Assembly: GCF_900453105.1 (NCBI RefSeq)
Contig: NZ_UGPW01000001.1
Span: forward strand, 2,108,001 to 2,172,000
From: Moraxella ovis
Lineage (GTDB): Bacteria; Pseudomonadota; Gammaproteobacteria; Pseudomonadales; Moraxellaceae
Direction of reading: 5' to 3'
DNA length: 64,000 nt
Shown: positions 8,422-17,436 of the stretch, in pieces
How positions within the stretch are numbered: position 1 is the first letter of the stretch
Layout: each line of letters opens with the position of its first letter
Program-made: the position numbers and the translations under genes
Notes under the pieces: generated by a model
What the model saw: only the letters and a program-made list of their open reading frames with translations
Databases searched by the model: none
What the model was told of the DNA's origin: nothing

Positions 8422-8457
8422 CGACTGGTCGATGATCACATCAAAATCGACCAGTCG
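8422..8457 (+). promoter_or_regulatory. Perfect 12-bp intercistronic hairpin without a T tract
   Basis: Arms CGACTGGTCGAT (8422-8433) and ATCGACCAGTCG (8446-8457) pair perfectly around a 12-base loop. CCCAAAATTC follows rather than a T run, so it is not a canonical terminator. It could stabilise the 3' end of the upstream cistron or act as an operator. Confidence 0.6.
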
Positions 8458-8489
8458 CCCAAAATTCAAACAATCAAAAAAGGCAACCC

Positions 8490-9860
8490 ATGACTACACC
8501 CACTGACGGACGCGGCGCTTGGCGTAAATTCATCTGCCTAGCATGTGGCTATATTTATGACGAAGAATTTGGCGATCCAGAAGATGGCTTGCCCGCTGGG
8601 ACACGCTTTGAGGACATTCCTGACGATTGGCAATGCCCATTATGTGGTGTCAAAAAAAGCGATTTTGAACCCTATGACGACACCGAAGAGGCTCTAAACA
8701 TCACCACGCCGATTTTTAATAGCCATAAAAAAGGCATCGTCATCATCGGTGCTGGTTTGGCTGGCTGGAGTGTGGTTGACGCTGTTCGCGCCTTGGATAA
8801 AGACATTCCTGTCACGCTTATCTGTGGCGACTCAGGTGATCGCTACCATAAGCCCATGCTATCAGTGGCCATCTCACAAGGCAAGACGCCTGCCGATCTG
8901 GTGCGCACCAGCGCCGTGCAATCTGCCACAGACAACCACGTTCGTCTGTTGGCGAACACTTTCGTCACTCACATTGACACCGAGACACAAACCCTGCACA
9001 CCACACGCGGTGATGTCGGCTATGATGATTTGGTGCTTGCGATCGGAGCAGCGCCTGCTTATCCGCCAACCATCGCCAAAGACGTCGCTCATCATGTCAA
9101 TAACCTTCGTCGCTTTGACGCACTACAAAAAGCCTTAGCGCGCGACAATAAGCCCAAAAACATCGCCATCATCGGGGCGGGCATGGTTGGCACTGAATTG
9201 GCTGAGGATCTGGTCAACGCCGGACATCAGGTTAGCTTAATTGATGTCAGCCCACGTCCATTATCAGCATTTTTACCAAAAGTAGCAGGTGAGCGCATCC
9301 TAAACGCCATCACCGCCAAAGGCATCACCTGGCTGGGCTTTAGCATGGTCAATGATGTGGCAGTCACGCCATCAGGCTATGAGATCGCACTGCTAGACTG
9401 CAACGATAATAGCACTCGCACATTATCATTTGATGAGGTGATTGTCGCGACAGGCTTGGTGGTGGATGAACGACTGCCAACACGTGCAGGTGTTGACTTC
9501 AACAAGCGCACAGGCATTGCCGTGCATCAGCACACCCTACAGACCAGCGTGCCGCACATTTATGCTCTAGGCGACTGCATTAGCATCGATGGCGTGCCTT
9601 GTCGTTATGTTGCGCCGCATCGCGCCCAAGCAACTGCCATCGCTCACGAAATCCTAGGTGTGGCACATTCAGGCTACGAACACAAAGCGCCAATGATTCG
9701 CCTAAAAAACAAAAGCATCAATGTCACCGCCAATGGCAATCCTAGAGCTGATGGCGACTGGCGCATCATCAAGGATAACCCTGCCGAGCTGTCGCTTGAG
9801 ATGGTGGACGATGCTGGTGAAGTGATTGCAAAAGCTCTACTAAAATCACCTCAAAGCTAA
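8490..9860 (+). CDS. Rubredoxin-rubredoxin reductase fusion (FAD-dependent)
   Basis: 456 residues. Residues 12-62 form a rubredoxin domain with all four iron ligands (C16-x-x-C19-G and C49-P-L-C52-G). A flavoprotein disulfide-reductase-like domain follows: FAD-binding GAGLAG at 87-92, a central NAD(P)-binding [11 protein letters not shown] near residue 230, and a second FAD motif YALGDC near 350. It should pass electrons from NAD(P)H through FAD to its own rubredoxin. Stand-alone rubredoxin reductases lack the N-terminal domain. Natural acceptors are oxygenases; the neighbouring flavoprotein is the obvious candidate, which is inference. Confidence 0.88.
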   Translation: MTTPTDGRGAWRKFICLACGYIYDEEFGDPEDGLPAGTRFEDIPDDWQCPLCGVKKSDFEPYDDTEEALNITTPIFNSHKKGIVIIGAGLAGWSVVDAVRALDKDIPVTLICGDSGDRYHKPMLSVAISQGKTPADLVRTSAVQSATDNHVRLLANTFVTHIDTETQTLHTTRGDVGYDDLVLAIGAAPAYPPTIAKDVAHHVNNLRRFDALQKALARDNKPKNIAIIGAGMVGTELAEDLVNAGHQVSLIDVSPRPLSAFLPKVAGERILNAITAKGITWLGFSMVNDVAVTPSGYEIALLDCNDNSTRTLSFDEVIVATGLVVDERLPTRAGVDFNKRTGIAVHQHTLQTSVPHIYALGDCISIDGVPCRYVAPHRAQATAIAHEILGVAHSGYEHKAPMIRLKNKSINVTANGNPRADGDWRIIKDNPAELSLEMVDDAGEVIAKALLKSPQS

Positions 9861-9895
9861 ATCATCATAACCATATGACAATTTGGCATATATTG

Positions 9896-9937
9896 TCAGC
9901 CGTTATTCTTTATTATAATAGCGGCTGATTTTATTTT
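9896..9937 (+). terminator. Terminator-like hairpin before the ABC importer genes
   Basis: Arms TCAGCCGTTATT (9896-9907) and AATAGCGGCTGA (9917-9928) with one wobble, followed by TTTTATTTT. It would end or attenuate transcription of the two redox genes, with the binding-protein gene starting 29 bases later. Confidence 0.7.
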
Positions 9938-9965
9938 CCGATTTTAGAATATTATTAAAGTTAAC

Positions 9966-11348
9966 ATGAGCAATATCTTTCGTCCTTATGATCCTAATTC
10001 GCGTCTTGGCTGCACATGCGGGCAGCACAGCACCCAAGCTGACTGCGACCGCGCCAGTGCGTTTGGACAATTAAACCAAAACGTACAACTAAACTCCCAA
10101 ACCGAGCAAGCTGCTGCCGATTTTGTTGAAGCTGCCGCCATGCGAGCACTGTTCCCTCATGAGCCGACTCGCCGAGCCTTCCTAAAGGCAGTGGGCGCTG
10201 GCACTGCAATGGCAGCCATTGGTAGCCTTCTGCCATTATCTGCCTTACAGGAAGCCGCCGCAGCCGATCGACTGAACCCCGAGAAGAAAGACTTAACCAT
10301 CGGCTTTATCCCGATCATCTGCTCAACGCCGCTCATCATGGCAGACCCGCTGGGCTACTATGCCGAGCAAGGCATCAATGCTAAGCTGGTCAAGCGTGCT
10401 GGCTGGGCGCTCGTGCGCGATCAGATGATGAATCGCGAGCTGGACGCTACGCATTTTCTGGCGCCAATGCCGCTTGCCATCACGCTGGGTCTAGGCTCTA
10501 CCAAGCAAGACATGAAAGTCGCCTGCATCCAAAACGTGAACGGTCAAGCCCTCGTGATGTCTCTAAAACACAAAGACAATCGCGACCCACGAAACTGGAA
10601 AGGCATGACCTTCGCCATTCCATTTGAGCACTCAATTCACAACTATCTGCTGCGTTATTTCCTGGCGGAGCACGGACTTGACCCAGATAAGGACGTGAAA
10701 CTACGCTTAACCACACCGCCCGACATGATCGCCAACCTAAAAGCCGGCAACATTGATGGCTTCTTTGGGCCTGAGCCGTTCAACCAACGCGCCGTCTGGG
10801 ATAAGGCAGGCTACATTCACACATTGAGCCGTGATATTTGGAACGGTCATCCTTGTTGCAGTTTTGGCACATCCCAAAACTTTATCGATGACAATCCGCA
10901 ATCATTCCTAGCGATGTATCGCGCGATTCTAAAAGCCAACGTCATGGCGAATAAGCCTGAAATGAAAAAAGAGCTGTCCAAGATCTTATCGCCTGCCAAC
11001 TATCTAAACCAGCCAGAGCTTGTGATTCGCCAAAGCTTAACAGGTCGCTTCGCTGATGGCATTGGCAAAGTCCAAGACGTGCCAGATCGCACAGGCTTTA
11101 ACGCCATGCCTTGGGAGTCTTTGGCGGTATGGATGCTCACGCAAATGAAGCGCTGGGGCTATCTAAAAGGCGATGTCGATTACCAAAAACTCGCCCAAGA
11201 AGTATTCTTATTGACCGATGCCAAAAAACAAATGCAAGCAATGGGCTATGAATTTAGCGACGAAAAATCCATTACCGTCATGGGCAAGCCTTTTGACCCA
11301 AGTCGCCCTAATGAATACATCTCAAGCTTTCCCATTCGCGCACAATAA
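9966..11348 (+). CDS. NrtA/CmpA-SsuA-type ABC substrate-binding protein with Tat signal
   Basis: 460 residues. The twin-arginine motif T-R-R-A-F-L-K lies at residues 68-74, followed by a hydrophobic stretch and an A-rich cleavage region, so folded export by Tat is expected. The mature part starts with DLTIGFIPIICSTPLIMADP and contains LKAGNIDGFFGPEPFNQRAV, typical of nitrate/bicarbonate/sulfonate receptors. The 67 residues ahead of the Tat motif are unusual: they carry C16-T-C18 and C27 in a short polar segment. A permease and an ATPase follow directly. The ligand is not determinable; nitrate, an alkanesulfonate or another oxyanion are options. Confidence 0.82.
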   Translation: MSNIFRPYDPNSRLGCTCGQHSTQADCDRASAFGQLNQNVQLNSQTEQAAADFVEAAAMRALFPHEPTRRAFLKAVGAGTAMAAIGSLLPLSALQEAAAADRLNPEKKDLTIGFIPIICSTPLIMADPLGYYAEQGINAKLVKRAGWALVRDQMMNRELDATHFLAPMPLAITLGLGSTKQDMKVACIQNVNGQALVMSLKHKDNRDPRNWKGMTFAIPFEHSIHNYLLRYFLAEHGLDPDKDVKLRLTTPPDMIANLKAGNIDGFFGPEPFNQRAVWDKAGYIHTLSRDIWNGHPCCSFGTSQNFIDDNPQSFLAMYRAILKANVMANKPEMKKELSKILSPANYLNQPELVIRQSLTGRFADGIGKVQDVPDRTGFNAMPWESLAVWMLTQMKRWGYLKGDVDYQKLAQEVFLLTDAKKQMQAMGYEFSDEKSITVMGKPFDPSRPNEYISSFPIRAQ

Positions 11349-11365
11349 CATAATAAGTAAAAACA

Positions 11366-12253
11366 ATGAGTTTATTTAATAAATTAACCACCCAAACCAA
11401 GGCGTATCTCGTCACCGCCTTTATCGTGCTCGTCACGCTTGGCATCTGGCAGGCGGCGACTCTGCCCACACAAGTCACCGCACCCACCGACCCGATCGCC
11501 TTAGAATACGAAGTACTGATGGGCAACATTCCTGAGCACACACCCGCAGGTGCCGTCGTCGCCAGTACCGAGAGCGAATTTCCCAGCCCAAAACGCTTCG
11601 CTGCCACTGCCATCGAGCATCTGTCTGATCCATTTTATGACAAAGGCTTGAACGACAAAGGCATCGGCATTCAGCTTGGTTATTCAATTGGCAGGGTACT
11701 GCTGGGGTTCTTATTGGCCGCATTGGTTGCCATTCCACTGGGTTATGTGCTTGGCATGAGTAAGATTCTAGATAAAGCCATCTCGCCTTTTGTGCAGCTG
11801 TTAAAGCCCATCTCGCCCCTAGCGTGGATGCCGATCGCCCTTTATACGATCAAAGACTCAAATCTATCAAGCATTTTTGTGATTTTTATTTGTTCGGTAT
11901 GGCCGATGCTGACCAACACCGCCTTTGGCGTGGCAAGTGTTCGCCGAGAATGGCTGAACGTTGCCAAGACGCTTGAAGTTGATCCACTCACCACCGCCAA
12001 AAAAATCGTCCTACCTGCTGCTGCGCCCACCATCGTCACCGGCATGCGCATCTCTATGGGCATTGCATGGCTTGTGATTGTCGCTGCTGAAATGCTCGTA
12101 GGCGGTACAGGCATTGGTTATTTTGTATGGAACCAATGGAACAACTTATCCATCGTGAATGTCATCTTTGCCGTGCTGCTCATTGGCGTGGTCGGCATGG
12201 TGCTCGATTGGTTATTTGCATTATTACAAAAAAAGGTGAGCTATGTCGAATGA
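11366..12253 (+). CDS. NrtB/SsuC-type ABC transporter permease
   Basis: Inner-membrane permease of the BPD_transp_1 family, 295 residues, placed 17 bases after the binding-protein gene. An N-terminal membrane helix is followed by a roughly 80-residue periplasmic stretch and then the transport core (GYSIGRVLLGFLLAALVAIP, LGYVLGMS). The EAA docking loop EWLNVAKTLEVDPLTTAKKI is present, with LPAAAPTIVTGMRISMGIAW after it. The long N-terminal loop is as in NrtB/CmpB. Its end overlaps the ATPase start by 11 bases, indicating one transcription and translation unit. Confidence 0.85.
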   Translation: MSLFNKLTTQTKAYLVTAFIVLVTLGIWQAATLPTQVTAPTDPIALEYEVLMGNIPEHTPAGAVVASTESEFPSPKRFAATAIEHLSDPFYDKGLNDKGIGIQLGYSIGRVLLGFLLAALVAIPLGYVLGMSKILDKAISPFVQLLKPISPLAWMPIALYTIKDSNLSSIFVIFICSVWPMLTNTAFGVASVRREWLNVAKTLEVDPLTTAKKIVLPAAAPTIVTGMRISMGIAWLVIVAAEMLVGGTGIGYFVWNQWNNLSIVNVIFAVLLIGVVGMVLDWLFALLQKKVSYVE

Positions 12254-13115
12254 TGTTAACAACACGACTGACAACGTATTAATCAGTGTACAAAATCTCT
12301 CTAAACGCTACGCTAAAGATGCACCGAATGTCTTTGAAAAGGTCAATTTCGACATCAAGAAGAACGAATTCATCTGTCTCATCGGACACTCTGGCTGCGG
12401 TAAATCCACCATCTTAAATGCCTTAGCAGGACTTGAACATCAAACAGGCGGTCAAATCCTAATGGAGGGTGTCGAGGTGGTCGGACCCAGCCTTGAGCGC
12501 GGCGTAGTGTTTCAGTCGCACGCCCTACTGCCGTGGCTGACAGTTGCCGATAATATTGGCTTTGCCATTGATGCGCGCTACAAAGGCATCTCAAAGAACG
12601 AAAAAGAACAAAAAATCCGCCACTACTTGTCTTTGGTGGGACTAGAAAACGTTATACACAAGATGCCATCAGAGCTGTCAGGCGGCATGAAGCAACGTGT
12701 CGGTATCGCGCGCGCCTTCGCCACCGAGCCTAAGATGCTGCTGATGGATGAGCCATTTGGGGCGCTTGATGCCCTAACGCGCGGCAACATCCAAGATGAA
12801 CTGGTGAGCATCATCGAGAAAACCCAGCAGACGGTATTCATGATCACCCATGACATCGATGAGGCGATTTTGCTTGCTGACCGCATTTTCTTAATGAGTA
12901 ACGGCCCACAAGCAAAACTGGCAGAAATCGTGGTCAATACCCTGCCTCATCCGCGCACTCGTGAACACATCCACCACGACCAAGGCTATTATCGCATCCG
13001 CAATCACTTGCTTGATTTTTTGGTGAATCGCAGCAAGAAACTCCAAGCCCAACAAGAAGAATTCACCGCCCCAAAAGTGGTGTATCCTGCCAGAGACAAC
13101 TGGGATTTATTATAA
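12243..13115 (+). CDS. NrtD/SsuB-type ABC transporter ATP-binding protein
   Basis: 290-residue ATPase that powers the adjacent permease. Walker A GHSGCGKST lies near residues 48-56, the signature LSGGMKQRVGIARA near 140, Walker B LLMDEPFGALD near 163, and the switch histidine in MITHDIDEA. The Q-loop region reads GVVFQSHALLPWLTV, typical of the nitrate/taurine branch. There is no C-terminal binding-protein-like domain, so it resembles NrtD/SsuB rather than NrtC. It is the last gene of the cluster, closed by a terminator 14 bases on. Confidence 0.88.
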   Translation: MSNDVNNTTDNVLISVQNLSKRYAKDAPNVFEKVNFDIKKNEFICLIGHSGCGKSTILNALAGLEHQTGGQILMEGVEVVGPSLERGVVFQSHALLPWLTVADNIGFAIDARYKGISKNEKEQKIRHYLSLVGLENVIHKMPSELSGGMKQRVGIARAFATEPKMLLMDEPFGALDALTRGNIQDELVSIIEKTQQTVFMITHDIDEAILLADRIFLMSNGPQAKLAEIVVNTLPHPRTREHIHHDQGYYRIRNHLLDFLVNRSKKLQAQQEEFTAPKVVYPARDNWDLL

Positions 13116-13128
13116 TTTTAATTGTCTT

Positions 13129-13160
13129 AAAACACCGTCAATTGGCGGTGTTTTATTTTT
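13129..13160 (+). terminator. Terminator of the ABC importer cluster
   Basis: Arms AAAACACCG (13129-13137) and CGGTGTTTT (13146-13154), an 8-base loop, then ATTTTT. Confidence 0.85.
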
Positions 13161-13204
13161 GTAATATTTGATGGCAATCATTTCCACCCCATCCCAAAAT
13201 CCAC

Positions 13205-13210
13205 TATAAT
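13205..13210 (+). promoter_or_regulatory. Candidate -10 element for glmS
   Basis: A perfect TATAAT lies 90 bases upstream of the glmS start. The -35 region (TTTCCA, 13181-13186, 18-base spacer) is weak. It implies a leader of about 80 bases, long enough for the small-RNA control known for glmS in enterobacteria, although no GlmZ-like element was identified. Confidence 0.45.
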
Positions 13211-13299
13211 ATTAGCGCCAATAAAAAGCATCCGTGATATTGGTTTTGTTAGGGTAATTTTGCCATTTTTATAGATTTTTTGATACTAAGGAACAATAT

Positions 13300-15144
13300 A
13301 TGTGCGGTATCGTTGGGGCTATTCGTAGCCAAGCTAATGTGGTGGATTTTTTGACCGACGGTCTAAAACGCCTAGAATATCGTGGCTATGACTCGTCTGG
13401 CATCGCTGTATTTAGCGAAGAAGAGAATAAAATCAAACGCGTGCGCCGCGTGGGTCGTGTGGCACTCATGGAGGAGGCTGCCAAAGCCAAAGGATTATTC
13501 GGTCATATCGGCATCGGTCACACGCGCTGGGCCACGCATGGCGGCGTAACTGAGCCTAATGCGCATCCGCACATCTCAGGCGGCACGATTGCTGTGGTGC
13601 ATAATGGCATCATTGAGAACTTTGAAGCGGAGCGCGTTCGCCTAGAGGCTTTGGGCTTTGAATTTGAATCACAGACTGACACCGAGGTCATCGCTCACAG
13701 CATTCATCACGAATACACCAAAAATGATGGCAATCTCTATCGCGCTGTACAGACCGCTTGCTCGCGTTTTCACGGAGCGTACGCCATCGCCGTCATCACT
13801 CCAGACGACCCCACTAAGATGGTTGTGGCACGCATGGGATGCCCTCTGTTGATTGGTTTTGGTGAAGGCGAAGTGTTCATTGCATCTGATGTATCGGCAG
13901 TAGTGTCATTTACTCGTCAAGTCACCTACCTAGAAGATGGCGACATCGCAATCTTAACCGCAGATGGCGTTGGCACCCTACTAGATAAAGATGGCAACAC
14001 GCCTGAGCGCCAAGTCAAGACCTCTCAGCTATCTTTAGCAAGCCTTGAGCTTGGTCCATACAGTCACTTCATGCAAAAAGAAATCAACGAGCAACCAAAA
14101 GCTGTCGCTGACACCGCAGAGATCTTCCTGGATGGCGGCTTTATTCCTGAGAACTTCGGCGAGAATGCACCTGCCATCTTCAACGAAATCAACAGCATTA
14201 AGATTCTGGCGTGTGGCACATCTTACTATGCCGCTCTGACAGGTAAATACTGGTTGGAATCGATCGCCAAGATCCGCTGTGATGTTGAGATCGCCAGCGA
14301 ATATCGCTATCGTGACGTTATCGCCGACCCCAAGGAGCTGATCATCACCATCAGTCAATCAGGCGAGACACTCGATACGATGGAGGCGTTGAAATACGCT
14401 CAAGCTCAAGGTCATGTACACAGTCTATCCATCTGTAACGTCCTAGAATCTGCCCTACCACGTAACAGCTCTCTTGCCATCTATACTCGTGCTGGTGCGG
14501 AGATTGGCGTGGCAAGCACCAAGGCATTCACCACGCAGCTTGTGATATTATTCGGTCTGGCTGTGACATTGGGCAAGCTTCGCGGTCACATTAGCGAAGC
14601 TGACGTTATGAAATTCTCTGAAGAGCTACGCCTGCTGCCAGGCAGTATTCAGCATGCCATTAACCTAGAACCTCAGTTATCAGCATGGGCACAAAAATTC
14701 GCCACCAAGCCATCTGCTCTGTTCTTAGGTCGCGGCATTCATTATTCGATTGCCCTAGAAGGCGCTCTCAAGCTAAAAGAGCTAACCTACATTCATGCCG
14801 AGGCTTATCCTGCGGGCGAGCTTAAACATGGACCATTGGCGCTGGTTGATGAAAATATGCCTGTGGTGGTCATCGCCCCCAATGACAAGCTGCTTGACAA
14901 GGTCAAAGCCAACATGCAAGAAGTCAGCGCACGTGGTGGCGAGTTGTTCGTCTTGACTGACCTTGACAGCGACTTCACCGAGACTGATGATGTACGCGTC
15001 ATTCGCACCCCGCGCCATGTGGGCGTGCTATCGCCGATCGTGCACACCATCGCAGTTCAACTACTCTCCTATCATGTCGCACTGGTGCGCGGCACAGACG
15101 TGGATAAGCCAAGAAACCTTGCAAAATCGGTCACAGTCGAATAA
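13300..15144 (+). CDS. glmS: Glutamine-fructose-6-phosphate aminotransferase (isomerising)
   Basis: Makes glucosamine-6-phosphate from fructose-6-phosphate and glutamine, the first step of UDP-GlcNAc synthesis for peptidoglycan and LPS. 614 residues, the family length. The N-terminal nucleophile is Cys2 (MCGIVGAIR), followed by glutaminase motifs ([33 protein letters not shown]). Two SIS sugar-isomerase domains follow ([50 protein letters not shown]). The C-terminus ends KSVTVE as in the family. It is monocistronic between terminators; rapZ, whose product controls glmS in E. coli, is at 32-33 kb. Confidence 0.97.
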   Translation: MCGIVGAIRSQANVVDFLTDGLKRLEYRGYDSSGIAVFSEEENKIKRVRRVGRVALMEEAAKAKGLFGHIGIGHTRWATHGGVTEPNAHPHISGGTIAVVHNGIIENFEAERVRLEALGFEFESQTDTEVIAHSIHHEYTKNDGNLYRAVQTACSRFHGAYAIAVITPDDPTKMVVARMGCPLLIGFGEGEVFIASDVSAVVSFTRQVTYLEDGDIAILTADGVGTLLDKDGNTPERQVKTSQLSLASLELGPYSHFMQKEINEQPKAVADTAEIFLDGGFIPENFGENAPAIFNEINSIKILACGTSYYAALTGKYWLESIAKIRCDVEIASEYRYRDVIADPKELIITISQSGETLDTMEALKYAQAQGHVHSLSICNVLESALPRNSSLAIYTRAGAEIGVASTKAFTTQLVILFGLAVTLGKLRGHISEADVMKFSEELRLLPGSIQHAINLEPQLSAWAQKFATKPSALFLGRGIHYSIALEGALKLKELTYIHAEAYPAGELKHGPLALVDENMPVVVIAPNDKLLDKVKANMQEVSARGGELFVLTDLDSDFTETDDVRVIRTPRHVGVLSPIVHTIAVQLLSYHVALVRGTDVDKPRNLAKSVTVE

Positions 15145-15149
15145 ACCAC

Positions 15150-15180
15150 AAAAACCGCTCAATTTTTGGGCGGTTTTTAA
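15150..15180 (+). terminator. glmS terminator
   Basis: Arms AAAAACCGCTC (15150-15160) and GGGCGGTTTTT (15168-15178). It also faces the convergent gene ending at 15182. Confidence 0.85.
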
Positions 15181-15181
15181 T

Positions 15182-15925
15182 TTAAAGAGACAGTACTGCA
15201 CTGATTGGCAAATGGTCGGACAGATTCGACCACGGCATGCCCGCATGAACAGTTGCGCGGTGGATTTGTAAATTACGCACATAGATTCTGTCTAGGCTCA
15301 GTACTGGTAGCTTGGCAGGATAAGTGGCAGGATACACCCCGTGCAAATGATGAAAAACCTCAGTCATGCCAAGCGATTCCAACACTTGGGTGGATTTTTT
15401 ACTCCAATCGTTAAAATCACCAGCCAAGATTAACGGCACATCCTTGCCAATCACGCCATCGATATAATCAATGATCGCCTGATATTGCTTGATGCGATCA
15501 CGGTGCAATAGATTTAGATGCGCGCACAACACCACCACAGGTCTCTCCCAGCCCTCAGGATGGATCTCACAGTGCAGTACGCCGCGCTTCTCAAGACGGC
15601 TAACTGTGATATTTACATTATGCTTAGGGTCGAGTGGGTGACGAGACAGCACTGCATTGCCATGATGCCCATGCTCATATTCCACATTCTTGCCATAGCT
15701 GTCTTTTAAAGCCAGATATTCACCAAACCATTCATGCTGAGACTGCTTAGGGTATTCATTAAATGACATAGCGCGTTTTAAGTTCTGTCCTTGTACTTCT
15801 TGCAAGCACAGTACATCAGGGTCAATGGAGGCGAGCGCATTCGCCATGCCATTTAGCTTGACCAGACGATTCATCGGCGACATGCCTTTGTGGATATTAT
15901 AACTAATAACGGTAATCGGATTCAT
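15182..15925 (-). CDS. Endonuclease/exonuclease/phosphatase family protein
   Basis: 247-residue EEP-superfamily hydrolase, a Mg-dependent phosphodiesterase fold shared by nucleases and phosphatases. Conserved motifs are in order: YNIHKG near residue 10, the metal-binding glutamate in LCLQEVQ near 43, LCAHLNLLHRDR, the catalytic pair in LAGDFNDW, and the C-terminal SDHLPISAVLSL with the Asp-His dyad. No signal peptide, so it is cytoplasmic. The substrate cannot be read from sequence. It is convergent with glmS. Confidence 0.85.
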   Translation of the reverse strand: MNPITVISYNIHKGMSPMNRLVKLNGMANALASIDPDVLCLQEVQGQNLKRAMSFNEYPKQSQHEWFGEYLALKDSYGKNVEYEHGHHGNAVLSRHPLDPKHNVNITVSRLEKRGVLHCEIHPEGWERPVVVLCAHLNLLHRDRIKQYQAIIDYIDGVIGKDVPLILAGDFNDWSKKSTQVLESLGMTEVFHHLHGVYPATYPAKLPVLSLDRIYVRNLQIHRATVHAGMPWSNLSDHLPISAVLSL

Positions 15926-15932
15926 ACAATTA

Positions 15933-15966
15933 AAAATGACGCAATCAATATTGCGTCATTTTAGCA
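15933..15966 (-). terminator. Terminator downstream of the Balon-like gene
   Basis: Perfect 13-bp arms AAAATGACGCAAT (15933-15945) and ATTGCGTCATTTT (15950-15962) around a 4-base loop. It lies 70 bases beyond the stop at 16032 and just upstream of the next minus-strand gene. Confidence 0.8.
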
Positions 15967-16031
15967 TGGTTTGTGAGTTTGGCAATTTTTATCTGGGCTT
16001 GTTAAACCTTAATCATTGCCAGCTCTTTGGT

Positions 16032-17156
16032 TTAGTAACGTGTCACCAGTGCGATGTCAGTATCTGCGATGATCTCTTTTGGTAAGAACACCACTTCACC
16101 GCCATGTGCGCTGACCAGCTCAATGATCTCGCCCACCACATCATCGGTGACACCGTCAGCAGCTGCATCATCACTTAGTGTGATGCTCTGGTTCGCCTCA
16201 TCAACCACCGCAGGCTGAATGTAGCCGATACGTACATATAGACGCTCGCCGATGCCTTGGAAGGCCGCTTGGTAGATCGCTTGCAAATCGGTGCGTAGCA
16301 GATTGTTGCCGCGGGCAGCTTCCATCTCGCCTAGGCTAGATTCATGGCGAGAAGCGCGATAAGCTTCGACTGACTCGTTCAGGCTGTCAATAATGTGCTG
16401 AGCCGAGCCATTCTCTAGGTCAGTGACGTTATCCGCTGAACCTGCGATGATGTCAGGGCGGTCGCATACGTCTTTATAGAAGCTGATATTACGCGCATCG
16501 CCAACAACGAATAGCGATACATTGTCCTGAGACTTACCAATCACTTCTTGGACGCTTTTATCAACACGATTTAGGAATTCTTTTAGATAATTATCCTCAT
16601 TCGATGCTGCAGAGCGATCCGCACCACTGGTGGTGTAGAGCGAAGTATTATCGATTGGGAACGTCAGATTCTGCATGTCGGCTTGCTCTAGCGTTGTATC
16701 ATCAAACTCACGCACGACACGGTTATTCACTGCCTCAATCAGTCTGGCATGTGTACGAGTCACCACGAGAGCATAGTAATGCACCGAGTGCGCTAGGTCA
16801 CGCATAAAGTCGCGTATGGCGAATTTCTTATCAACAACCACGCGAGGTGTGGCATCAACTGGCAAGCGCAATACCTTAGCCTCATCCGCCGTCGCAAAAA
16901 TCGCTAAGCTGTCTAGATTATAATTATGGTCGTAATCTGTTAGCGCCTCTTCCACTTTACCCAAAATCGCATCGCTGGTGCGCTTGTCATACTCGTTAGC
17001 CAGACGCTCTGCCGCCTCAGACAGTCCATTTTTTAGGGCGATAGGGTCTTGTTCGTTCTCAGGGTGGGTGCGATGTGTCTTTACAATGACAGAAAGCGCA
17101 GGATCTGCGGTCACGCCACGAAGCTGTTTTAGGGTAGATTTCATTGATAAGGTCAT
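16032..17156 (-). CDS. Balon-like ribosome hibernation factor (baeRF3/aeRF1-related)
   Basis: 374 residues resembling the bacterial archaeo-eukaryotic release-factor-like family 3, which includes Balon. Balon was described in Psychrobacter urativorans, where it sits in the A site of dormant ribosomes, delivered with EF-Tu. The layout fits: an N-terminal domain with MTLSMKSTLKQLRGVTADPA, a middle domain (AHSVHYYALVVTRTHARLIE, then VVREFDDTTL), and a C-terminal eRF1-domain-3-like part (YQAAFQGIGERLYVRIGYIQ; EIIELVSAHGGEVVFLPKEI). AAGGA lies 8 bases before the ATG at 17156. It is monocistronic. The assignment is from recalled family features, not an alignment. Confidence 0.7.
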   Translation of the reverse strand: MTLSMKSTLKQLRGVTADPALSVIVKTHRTHPENEQDPIALKNGLSEAAERLANEYDKRTSDAILGKVEEALTDYDHNYNLDSLAIFATADEAKVLRLPVDATPRVVVDKKFAIRDFMRDLAHSVHYYALVVTRTHARLIEAVNNRVVREFDDTTLEQADMQNLTFPIDNTSLYTTSGADRSAASNEDNYLKEFLNRVDKSVQEVIGKSQDNVSLFVVGDARNISFYKDVCDRPDIIAGSADNVTDLENGSAQHIIDSLNESVEAYRASRHESSLGEMEAARGNNLLRTDLQAIYQAAFQGIGERLYVRIGYIQPAVVDEANQSITLSDDAAADGVTDDVVGEIIELVSAHGGEVVFLPKEIIADTDIALVTRY

Positions 17157-17436
17157 GATAGGTTTCCTTCTTATAGTGCATTATTTATCAGGCTTCTCGC
17201 CTGCCAAAGTAGTCAAATTCCCCACTACTTGAAACCCAATATAACAGCTATTCCCACAATCTTATAGTGGTGTTATGCAAAGATTTATGACAAATTTTTT
17301 ACAATAGTTATCTTTTGTGAACAAATTTTAGCCATCTTAAATTTTGTAATCAGCCTTGCTTTTTGGCATGCTAACATTGCAAAAGCCCTTGTCCGCCCTT
17401 ATAATTTTGACAACAACACAAAAAGCGAGAACGCCC

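Noticed and set aside
10787..10796. Other GCCGTCTG occurrences (about 10787, 46957, 49928)
   Set aside because: Each matches only 8 of 10 bases of the uptake core (ending GG, TA or TG) and lies inside a conserved gene, so chance is sufficient.
13211..13299. glmS ribozyme in the leader of glmS
   Set aside because: The ribozyme is known from Gram-positive bacteria, the leader is too short, and no matching structure was seen.
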